The position numbers and the translations under genes are program-made. Under the pieces are notes generated by a model. It saw nothing but the letters and a program-made list of their open reading frames with translations, made no database searches and was not told where the DNA came from. From NCBI GenBank assembly GCA_046261635.1, contig JBHEOL010000206.1:1-5053 (forward strand): a stretch of DNA of 5,053 nt. The letters are read 5' to 3'. Each line of letters begins with the position of its first letter. The stretch's first letter is position 1. This document shows, in pieces, positions 1 to 5,053 of this stretch. This DNA is from JBHEPS01 sp046261635. Its GTDB lineage: Bacteria; Acidobacteriota; Thermoanaerobaculia; Gp7-AA8.

Positions 1-1
1 G

Positions 2-67
2 ACCTTCTACGCGTTCGTGCATCACTGGAGGGAGAGGCGACAGGAGCGCCGGGAGAGCGCCGCGTGA
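2..67 (+). CDS. C-terminal end of an unidentified protein (partial)
   Basis: Only the last 21 codons and a TGA stop are inside the window. The peptide ends FYAFVHHWRERRQERRESAA: a short hydrophobic or aromatic stretch followed by a strongly charged Arg/Glu tail, as often seen after the last membrane helix of an inner-membrane protein. This frame was chosen because 19 of its 21 codons end in G or C, like the certain genes here; the other two forward frames do not show this bias. The gene converges on rsmE, with 181 bp between the two stop codons. The family cannot be identified from so little sequence, and the membrane-protein reading is inference. Confidence 0.55.
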   Translation, partial: TFYAFVHHWRERRQERRESAA

Positions 68-248
68 GGGGGCGGCTGACGCGGCGCGTGACTGGCGCAA
101 TGCTGCAGGGAGGCTGCGCCCTCGATCCCCGCGAGGCGGAAGGCGTTTAGGGATCAGAGGGGCTCTGCAACAATCGCCGCCGTGAGACGCGTCTACGATC
201 GGCTCATCCCGGCGCGCGGCGCCGAACGGTGAGGCTCGCCCCCGGTCG
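68..248. other. Convergent intergenic region with weak GC-rich hairpins
   Basis: This is the spacer between the stop of the upstream plus-strand gene and the stop of minus-strand rsmE. It has no credible reading frame and no tRNA-like fold that I could find. Three small symmetric elements are visible: CCTCG (120-124) pairing with CGAGG (132-136), CGGCGC (210-215) pairing with GCGCCG (219-224), and the perfect 10-bp palindrome AGACGCGTCT (185-194). Either hairpin could help end transcription between convergent genes, but neither is followed by a T tract on the relevant strand. They are therefore not called as intrinsic terminators. Confidence 0.4.
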
Positions 249-944
249 TTACGACGGCTTCAGAATCAGCAGCGCACAGGCGGCGATCGCGGCCGTCTCG
301 GCGCGGAGGCGGCGGGGCCCGAGGGACCAGACGCGGGCGCCCATCTCCCGGGCGGCGGCGAGCTCCTCATCACTCCAGCCACCCTCGGGGCCGATGAAGA
401 GGCGGAGCGATTCGCCCTCGGGGATATCGGCCGTTCCCGACGGGTCGAGCATGACGTTGACGCCCGGAGCGGCGAGCGCCTGCTCGAAGGGGAGGGGAAC
501 TTCGAGCGCGGGAACGACGAGACGTCCCGACTGCTTGGCCGCTTCGACGAGGATCTTTTCCCACCGCTCCCCTTTGCCGCGGACGCGTTCCGTGCGGACC
601 TCGCAGCGGGCGGTCTGGAGCGGAAGGAACGAGGAGACGCCGATCTCGGTCCCTTTCTGGAGCGCGAGCTCGAACTTGTCGGGATGAATCAGCGCGAGGG
701 CGAGCTGGATCTCGATCGGTGACTCGCGCCGGTCGACGATCGCCGCGACGACTTCGAGCTGCATCGCCTCGCGGGTGACTTCGAGCACGCGGGCACGCAC
801 GCCGGAGCCGCGGCCGTCGAAGAGCTCGACCTCTTCGCCGACGCGCGCGCGATGAACCTTGGCCGCGTGGTGGAGCTCGTCGCCGATGAGGGCAACGCGC
901 CCGCCGGTGGAAAATGGGCCGGGGTGGAGGAAGCGGTTCAGCAT
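249..944 (-). CDS. rsmE: 16S rRNA (uracil1498-N3)-methyltransferase RsmE
   Basis: RsmE is a cytoplasmic SPOUT-fold (trefoil-knot) enzyme that uses S-adenosylmethionine to methylate N3 of U1498 in 16S rRNA of the 30S subunit. The 231-residue product is close to the E. coli length of 243. Residues 1 to about 70 form the N-terminal PUA-like RNA-binding part, with an HHAAKVHR segment (25-32) and FDGRGSG (42-48). The SPOUT domain carries the family signatures KGTEIGV (97-103), RCEVRTER (113-120), EAAKQSGR (134-141), FIGPEGGWS (183-191) and LGPRRLRAETA (208-218); the last two build the knotted SAM site. The start is ATG at 944; no Shine-Dalgarno sequence precedes it, and a TATCCT motif lies 8 bases upstream. 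The gene is divergent from the spermidine-synthase-like gene. All key motifs look intact. Confidence 0.96.
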   Translation of the reverse strand: MLNRFLHPGPFSTGGRVALIGDELHHAAKVHRARVGEEVELFDGRGSGVRARVLEVTREAMQLEVVAAIVDRRESPIEIQLALALIHPDKFELALQKGTEIGVSSFLPLQTARCEVRTERVRGKGERWEKILVEAAKQSGRLVVPALEVPLPFEQALAAPGVNVMLDPSGTADIPEGESLRLFIGPEGGWSDEELAAAREMGARVWSLGPRRLRAETAAIAACALLILKPS

Positions 945-956
945 GGGCTGTAAGGA

Positions 957-992
957 TAGGACGGATAGGACGAATAGGACGAATAGGACGGC
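957..992 (-). repeat. Left tandem array of the 9-bp GTCCTAT-core unit
   Basis: Four consecutive 9-bp units read TAGGACGGA, TAGGACGAA, TAGGACGAA and TAGGACGGC on the plus strand. A degenerate partial copy, AGGAT, precedes them at 953-957. On the minus strand the constant core is GTCCTAT followed by two variable bases, mostly TC or CC. The array lies just upstream of the rsmE start codon, so any rsmE promoter must sit in or next to it. It is the mirror partner of the array at 1055-1108. Confidence 0.9.
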
Positions 993-1054
993 GCTCGGTT
1001 GGCCCGGAAGCCCGATCGTTCTGATCTGAACAACGGCTGCGATGGTTCGGAACC

Positions 1055-1108
1055 GTCCTATAGGTCCTATGGGTCCTATTCGTCCTATTGGTCCTATCGT
1101 CCTGCCCG
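1055..1108 (+). repeat. Right tandem array of the 9-bp GTCCTAT-core unit
   Basis: Five full units read GTCCTATAG, GTCCTATGG, GTCCTATTC, GTCCTATTG and GTCCTATCG, followed by a decayed sixth that keeps only GTCCT. The heptamer is invariant and the last two bases vary. The orientation is opposite to the array at 957-992. Aligned in register, the two arrays give four 7-bp paired blocks separated by 2-nt mismatches, enclosing about 60 nt. Translated in frame with the downstream gene, this array gives a low-complexity Pro-Ile-Gly/Arg peptide, which argues that it is not part of that protein. Confidence 0.9.
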
Positions 1109-1137
1109 TTCGATCCTCCTTCTTCCGCCCAATCCTC

Positions 1138-1150
1138 TACAATCTCCGGA
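1138..1150 (+). promoter_or_regulatory. Possible -10 element of a leaderless promoter
   Basis: TACAAT at 1138-1143 matches the TATAAT consensus at five of six positions. Six bases separate it from the ATG at 1150, so transcription would begin at or next to the start codon. The absence of any Shine-Dalgarno sequence before this ATG agrees with a leaderless mRNA. No convincing -35 hexamer lies 16-18 bp upstream, so the call rests on the -10 motif and its placement alone. Confidence 0.4.
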
Positions 1151-3612
1151 TGCGGCTGCGTGGTGTGGTTCTTCTGGTCTTTTTCGTGTCGGGCGTGAGC
1201 GCGCTCCTGTACCAGATCGCGTGGCTGAAGTATCTGTCGTTCACGTTCGGCAACACGGTGCAGGCGGCGGCGACGTTGATCGCGATCTTTCTGGCCGGGC
1301 TCGGACTCGGCGGGTGGATCTTCAGCCGGTCGCTGCTCCGCTTGAGGCCGCTCATCCTCTACGCGCTTCTCGAAGCGGCGATCGGCGCGATCGGCGCCTT
1401 CTCCCCGAACGCCTTCCGCATACTCGACACGGTCTATGTGCTCGTCTGGCCCTCGGCTGGCGATTCGCCCCTGACGATCGCGCTGTTCCGGTTGATCGCC
1501 GCCTCGGCATTCCTCCTCCCGCCGACGATCCTCATGGGAGGAACGCTCCCGATCCTCGTCCGCTTCTTTTCCGGCGAGCGGCTCGCCACCGGCCGCGCCG
1601 TCTCCTCGCTCTATGCGGCGAACACGTTCGGAGCGACCGCCGGGGTGGCTCTCGCCGGGTTCGTCCTCGTTCCACTCATCGGGCTGACCGGCACGATTGC
1701 TTCGGCCGTCGCCCTCAATTTCGTTCTTGCGGTCGTCGCGGTCCTCGCGGCCTGGCGCCTCCGCTCGAATCTGCCGGCCGATCCCCCCTCGCTCGAGACT
1801 CCGGAGACCGGGGCCATCGCGGCCTGGCTCGCGGTCATCGCGAGCTTCTTCACGGGCCTGAGCTCGATCGCGGACGAAGTCTTCTGGTCGCGGATCCTCG
1901 TCCTCCATCTCGGCAGCAGCGTCTACGCCTACTCGCTGATGCTGTTCTGCTTTCTCATCGGCATCGCGCTCGGCAGCGCGCTCGTCTACCGCGTGATCGC
2001 GCGGGCCGATCTCCGGAAGCTGATCGCCGGCCTTCAGATCGCGCTCGCGATCGCCCTGGCCATCCAGATTCACTACTTCACCCGGTTCGCCGACGTCCTC
2101 GAAGGTCTCGCCCGCGCGTTGAATGCGTCGGGCGGTGGCGAAACCCTCCTCGTGCTGATCCTCGCAACGCTCTCGGCGCTGCTGATTCCGACGGCGCTGA
2201 TGGGCGCCACCTTCCCGGTCATCGTGAAGCTCTACAGCCTGGCGGCCAGCAGGAGCGAAGCGCGCTCGGTCGGCGTGGTCTATCTCTCCAACACGCTCGG
2301 GAGCATCGCCGGTTCGCTGCTCGCCGGCTTCTTTCTCATCCGTTGGATCGGCTCGCAGAACGGGCTCTTTCTCATGGCGCTCATCAACCTCGGGATCGGG
2401 CTCTGGTTCCTGCTCGGCGGGAGGGAACGGACACAGCGGACCCTGGCGATGGCCGGCCTCGCCATCGGCGCCGTCGTCGTTTCGATCCTGCTCGCGAAAC
2501 CCTCCCAGGTGCTCCTCTCGGCCGGGATGTTCGCCGACTCCGACGCGCCGGTTCTGCTGTTCCGCGAGGACGTGTCAGCCACCGTTGCCCTGCGGAAGCT
2601 CGGAGAGGGGAGGTTGTCGCTCGAGCTGAATGGCGTGAACGTCGCCGGGACCGCGCCCGACCTGATCGGCACCCAGAAGCTCCAGGGGCATCTTCCGCTC
2701 CTGCTTCACCCCGAGGCGAAGAAAGTTCTCCACATCGGGTTCGGCAGCGGCGGCACCGCCTGGGCGGTCTCACGTCACCCCGTCGAGGAGATCGTCATCG
2801 CCGAGCTCTCCCCCGAGGTTCTCGAGGTTTCGGATCAGGCGCTGCGGCAGGTGAATCACGGCGTTCTCGACGATCCCCGCGTTCGCGTCGAGATCAACGA
2901 CGGCCGGAACTTCGTCCCCGCGACCCCCGAGACATTCGACGTCATCCTCTCGGATTCGATCCACCCCAGGTATGCCGGAAACGGCTCGCTCTACACGAAG
3001 GACTACTTCGAGCTCTGCCGGGGGAAGCTGGCGCCGGGCGGAGTCATCTCGATGTGGCTCCCGATGTACTCGCTGACGGAGAGGAACTTCCTGATGATCC
3101 TGCGGGCGTTCCAGGACGTGTTCCCGAACACGACCGTCTGGTACGTGCCGAACTCGCCGAACGCGTTCACGATCGTGATCGGGAGGCTCGAGGATGGGCC
3201 GATCGATCTCGAGCGGCTCCAGGCGGGTTTCGAGGGAGAGGTCGCCGAGGAGCTGGCGGGGATCGAGATCAGGAGCGCGCTCGATCTCGCGAGTGCGATG
3301 CTGATCGACCCGGAGGGGCTGGCCCAGCTGACGGCGCGGACACCGCCGCACATCGACGATCTTCCGGCGGTCGAGTACGAGAGCGGCCGACTGATCGATC
3401 GCGACGGCAGCTGGCTGTCGAACTTCGCCCTGCTCGCGCGTTCGATGACGCCTCTCCAGCGCGCGTTCACTGGAGCGGGGGAGCAGGAGCTGGAGGAGGC
3501 CTCGCGCCTTCGCGCCGAACGAATTCTCGAGCACCTGCAGTGGATCGAGCAGCAGATCCGGCGGGAACGCGGTCTGCCGGCGAACCCGCCTCCTGCAGAG
3601 GGAGGGCCGTGA
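1150..3612 (+). CDS. Membrane-fused spermidine-synthase-like protein
   Basis: The product has 820 residues if started at ATG 1150. Residues 1 to about 452 are polytopic (roughly 12-14 helices) and internally duplicated: SGVSALLYQIAW (14-25) is matched by TGLSSIADEVFW (235-246), MGGTLP (129-134) by MGATFP (351-356), and YAANTFG (155-161) by YLSNTLG (378-384), a constant offset of 221-223. The C-terminal part resembles the Rossmann fold of spermidine synthase, with HIGFGSGGT (528-536) as nucleotide loop, Glu552 in AELSP, NDGRN (583-587) and SDSIHP (601-606). True spermidine synthases transfer an aminopropyl group from decarboxylated SAM to putrescine; the substrate here is unknown. The second Asp of the usual DSxDP is His605, so aminopropyl transfer is unproven. 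An in-frame ATG at 1042 was rejected because it adds only 36 residues translated from the GTCCTAT repeats, whereas 1150 begins directly at the first helix. No polyamine gene is adjacent. Confidence 0.88.
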   Translation: MRLRGVVLLVFFVSGVSALLYQIAWLKYLSFTFGNTVQAAATLIAIFLAGLGLGGWIFSRSLLRLRPLILYALLEAAIGAIGAFSPNAFRILDTVYVLVWPSAGDSPLTIALFRLIAASAFLLPPTILMGGTLPILVRFFSGERLATGRAVSSLYAANTFGATAGVALAGFVLVPLIGLTGTIASAVALNFVLAVVAVLAAWRLRSNLPADPPSLETPETGAIAAWLAVIASFFTGLSSIADEVFWSRILVLHLGSSVYAYSLMLFCFLIGIALGSALVYRVIARADLRKLIAGLQIALAIALAIQIHYFTRFADVLEGLARALNASGGGETLLVLILATLSALLIPTALMGATFPVIVKLYSLAASRSEARSVGVVYLSNTLGSIAGSLLAGFFLIRWIGSQNGLFLMALINLGIGLWFLLGGRERTQRTLAMAGLAIGAVVVSILLAKPSQVLLSAGMFADSDAPVLLFREDVSATVALRKLGEGRLSLELNGVNVAGTAPDLIGTQKLQGHLPLLLHPEAKKVLHIGFGSGGTAWAVSRHPVEEIVIAELSPEVLEVSDQALRQVNHGVLDDPRVRVEINDGRNFVPATPETFDVILSDSIHPRYAGNGSLYTKDYFELCRGKLAPGGVISMWLPMYSLTERNFLMILRAFQDVFPNTTVWYVPNSPNAFTIVIGRLEDGPIDLERLQAGFEGEVAEELAGIEIRSALDLASAMLIDPEGLAQLTARTPPHIDDLPAVEYESGRLIDRDGSWLSNFALLARSMTPLQRAFTGAGEQELEEASRLRAERILEHLQWIEQQIRRERGLPANPPPAEGGP

Positions 3613-3705
3613 GCCGCGGCCGTTTCAGACTGAAACCATCCGGCGCTTTTCCGAAACGAACGGTTTCTCTGGACGCTTTTCCAGCTCGGAAGCCCAAGAA
3701 AACAC

Positions 3706-3734
3706 TTGACTTCAATGTCGAGGTCCGGTAATTC
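3706..3734 (+). promoter_or_regulatory. Candidate sigma70-type promoter for the act operon
   Basis: TTGACT (3706-3711) matches the -35 consensus at five of six positions and lies in a local A/T-rich patch. With a 17-bp spacer, the -10 would be TAATTC (3729-3734), a poor match. GGTAAT (3727-3732) matches four of six positions but gives a 15-bp spacer. The good -35 with a weak -10 would fit a promoter that needs an activator or is tuned by the overlapping dyad; that is inference. Confidence 0.4.
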
Positions 3735-3763
3735 GTGATCCGCACATTCGATGTGTGACGAAT
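3731..3763. promoter_or_regulatory. 33-bp dyad or hairpin overlapping the candidate act -10
   Basis: Outer arms ATTCGT (3731-3736) and ACGAAT (3758-3763) are perfect inverse complements. Inside, CGCACAT (3741-3747) pairs with ATGTGTG (3751-3757) through six Watson-Crick pairs and one G-T, around a TCG loop. GATC (3737-3740) is left as a bulge on one side. The left arm overlaps the possible -10, and ACATTCGA recurs as a direct repeat at 3744-3751 and 3781-3788. It could be a regulator binding site or, if transcription starts further upstream, an RNA hairpin. Confidence 0.4.
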
Positions 3764-3889
3764 GCCGCTTGCGCCCAGTGACATTCGACAAAATCGGAGG
3801 GTGGGGTTAGTGTCAGACGCTCCTCGGCGGGCGGCCCTGATCGCTCGCAGCCACCACTCTGAACAGTCCGAGGGCGGAATCCGCAAACG

Positions 3890-4537
3890 ATGCAAATTTT
3901 TCATCGCAGCGCCAATACTCTGTCCCGGTTCAGCATCTTCGGAGCGTTGTTCGTGGCCGGCTTCGGTCTCTGGTTCCTCTACCAGTTGAACCAGTCGCCG
4001 TACGCCACCCAGCAGCGCGTGGCCAAGGAGCAGCCGGTCCCGTTCAGCCACGAGCATCACGTGGCGGGGCTGGGCATCGACTGCCGCTACTGCCACACCT
4101 CGGTCGAAGAGTCGTCCTTCGCCGGCATTCCGCCGACCGCGACGTGCATGAACTGCCACCGCCAGATCTGGACCAATGCGAAGATTCTCGAGCCGGTCCG
4201 GGCGAGCCTCCGCACGGGGGTGCCACTCGAGTGGCGGCGCGTCCATCGCCTCCCCGAGTTCGTCCAGTTCAATCACAGCATTCACGTCCAGAAGGGGATC
4301 GGATGCGTGTCGTGCCACGGCCGCGTCGATCAGATGTCCCTGATCCACCAGGACAAGCCCCTGACGATGAGCTGGTGTCTCGAGTGCCACCGGGCGCCCG
4401 AGAAGTTCGTCCGCCCGAAGGAGCACGTGTTCGACATGGCATGGACCCCGGACGAGCCGCAGAAGGAACTGGGTGCGCGGCTGGTCCGTGAGTACAACAT
4501 CCGGTCGAAGACCTCCTGCTCGTACTGCCACTACTGA
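3890..4537 (+). CDS. actA: Alternative complex III subunit ActA, pentahaem cytochrome c
   Basis: ActA is the multihaem c-type cytochrome subunit of ACIII. It acts on the periplasmic side, carrying electrons from quinol oxidation toward cytochrome c or a terminal oxidase. The 215-residue product has five CxxCH haem sites: CRYCH (65-69), CMNCH (86-90), CVSCH (139-143), CLECH (163-167) and CSYCH (210-214). A single hydrophobic segment at about 14-33 (FSIFGALFVAGFGLWFLYQL) follows a short basic N-terminus and should be an uncleaved membrane anchor. His54, His56, His57, His119, His129, His132, His153 and His179 are candidate distal ligands; FSHEHH (52-57) and FNHSIH (127-132) resemble cytochrome c3/c7-type motifs. 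The start at 3890 gives the MQIFHRSAN opening typical of ActA. The ribosome site is weak. actB follows 45 bp downstream on the same strand, indicating one operon. The last haem site lies one residue from the C-terminus. Confidence 0.93.
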   Translation: MQIFHRSANTLSRFSIFGALFVAGFGLWFLYQLNQSPYATQQRVAKEQPVPFSHEHHVAGLGIDCRYCHTSVEESSFAGIPPTATCMNCHRQIWTNAKILEPVRASLRTGVPLEWRRVHRLPEFVQFNHSIHVQKGIGCVSCHGRVDQMSLIHQDKPLTMSWCLECHRAPEKFVRPKEHVFDMAWTPDEPQKELGARLVREYNIRSKTSCSYCHY

Positions 4538-4582
4538 TTTCGAGGCGAAAGGCGCCCGCGCGCCCCGCCCCTGGGAACAACG

Positions 4583-5053
4583 ATGACCGATACGAACAAG
4601 CATCTCGATCTCGCCACCTTCGGCGTCCGCCTCAACGGGACCGGGCCCGAATACTGGCGCAGCCTCGAGGAACTCGCGCAGGACCCTTCGTTCGAAGAGA
4701 CCCTCCGCCGTGAGTTTCCCCGCGAGGCGGCCGCCCTCGGCGAGGGCGTCGACCGCCGCGATTTCCTCCGGCTGATGGGCGCCTCCCTCGCCATGGGAGG
4801 ACTCGCCGCATGCGCAGCTCCGTACGAGACGATCGTCCCCTGGGTCGAGGCCCCCGAGAACGTGATCCCGGGCAAGCCCCTCTACTACGCGACCGCGATG
4901 GAGCAGGGCGGCGCCGCGATCGGCCTCCTCGTCGAGAGTCACATGGGGCGCCCGACCAAGATCGAGGGAAACCCCGAGCATCCTTCCAGCCTCGGGTCGA
5001 CCGACCACTTCGCCCAGGCCTCGATCCTCAATCTATGGGACCCCGACCGCTCG
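4583..5053 (+). CDS. actB: Alternative complex III subunit ActB, N-terminal part
   Basis: The first 157 codons are open to the window edge; the full protein is usually around 1000 residues. ActB is the large periplasmic ACIII subunit, resembling a molybdopterin oxidoreductase fused to an iron-sulfur protein. In characterised complexes it carries Fe-S clusters but no molybdenum. Residues 1-57 form an extension (including PEYWRSLEELAQDPSFEE, 22-39) before the twin-arginine sequence RRDFLRLMG (58-66), the hydrophobic stretch ASLAMGGLAA and a lipobox LAAC with Cys77. This is the extended Tat-signal arrangement known for the family and suggests a lipid-anchored protein. GRPTKIEGNPEHPSS (122-136) is the typical early segment of the domain. 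There is no Cys from 78 to 157, consistent with loss of the usual N-terminal cluster. A weak GGGA lies 8 bases before the ATG. Confidence 0.93.
   Translation, partial: MTDTNKHLDLATFGVRLNGTGPEYWRSLEELAQDPSFEETLRREFPREAAALGEGVDRRDFLRLMGASLAMGGLAACAAPYETIVPWVEAPENVIPGKPLYYATAMEQGGAAIGLLVESHMGRPTKIEGNPEHPSSLGSTDHFAQASILNLWDPDRS

Larger units (their letters stand above)
3613..3889. other. Intergenic and upstream regulatory region of actA
   Basis: This 277-bp gap contains no credible gene. The first 70 bases carry short repeats: the palindrome GTTTCAGACTGAAAC (3622-3636), the inverted pair GAAAC (3653-3657) and GTTTC (3663-3667), and a direct repeat of CGCTTTTCC (3644-3652 and 3674-3682). No GC-rich hairpin with a T tract marks a clear terminator for the upstream gene. 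The right half holds the candidate act promoter and a 33-bp dyad. From a start near 3741, the actA leader would be about 150 nt. Confidence 0.6.

Noticed and set aside
205..248. Intrinsic terminator for rsmE
   Set aside because: The CGGCGC/GCGCCG hairpin at 210-224 is GC-rich, but no run of T follows it on the minus strand.
957..1108. CRISPR array
   Set aside because: The units are only 9 bp, with 2-nt variable parts and opposite orientations in the two halves; there are no 25-40 bp repeats with unique spacers and no cas genes.
945..1149. Insertion sequence or miniature transposon with inverted ends
   Set aside because: The inverted sequences are tandem short units, not unique terminal repeats, and I saw no flanking target-site duplication or transposase remnant.
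370..2073. Long minus-strand open frame of 567 codons
   Set aside because: It runs antisense through the spermidine-synthase-like gene, the repeats and rsmE. Its composition is extremely charged and the array region translates as an NRTNRTHRTYRT-like tract, so it is a shadow frame.
999..3731. Long plus-strand open frame of 910 codons starting at TTG
   Set aside because: It overlaps the spermidine-synthase-like gene almost throughout in another frame, its translation is Arg/Asp/Pro-rich with no recognisable domain, and its length follows from high-GC codon bias.
3762..3989. Possible small leader gene before actA, including a GTG at 3810 after a GGAGGG sequence
   Set aside because: It overlaps the first 100 bases of actA out of frame, and its peptide is Arg-rich without a recognisable motif. 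The purine-rich site is suggestive but not enough to call a gene.
3467..5008. Minus-strand open frame of 513 codons opposite actA and actB
   Set aside because: It is antisense to two certain genes with intact haem and Tat motifs and shows no family features of its own.

Overview
The window is GC-rich, with strong G/C preference at third codon positions. It holds ordinary chromosomal genes from a Gram-negative bacterium that respires with an alternative complex III (ACIII) type quinol oxidoreductase. Together, an ACIII operon beginning with a pentahaem cytochrome, a membrane-fused spermidine-synthase-like protein and tandem GTCCTAT intergenic repeats would fit Acidobacteriota or a similar phylum. 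That placement is inference only; no taxonomic marker is visible.

Layout. Positions 2-67 hold the 3' tail of an unidentified plus-strand gene. It converges on rsmE (249-944, minus), which encodes the 16S rRNA m3U1498 methyltransferase. rsmE is separated from a divergent plus-strand gene (about 1150-3612) by a 205-bp spacer. This spacer carries two oppositely oriented arrays of a 9-bp unit with a constant GTCCTAT core. The divergent gene encodes an 820-residue polytopic membrane protein, with an internally duplicated membrane part fused to a C-terminal spermidine-synthase-like domain. A 277-bp non-coding region follows, with short repeats, a possible sigma70-type promoter and a 33-bp dyad. Then come actA (3890-4537; five CxxCH motifs) and the start of actB (4583 to the window edge).

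How the genes work together. actA and actB encode the first two subunits of ACIII, which oxidises membrane quinol and passes electrons to periplasmic cytochromes or directly to a terminal oxidase. ActA is a membrane-anchored pentahaem cytochrome. ActB is a large iron-sulfur, molybdopterin-oxidoreductase-like subunit with an unusually internal twin-arginine signal and a lipobox. The rest of the operon should lie beyond the right edge. rsmE and the spermidine-synthase-like gene look functionally unrelated to it.

No clearly new system is visible. The items most worth a second look are the inverted GTCCTAT arrays between the divergent genes, the dyad overlapping the possible act promoter, the apparent leaderless start of the spermidine-synthase-like gene, and the altered DSIHP catalytic motif in that protein.
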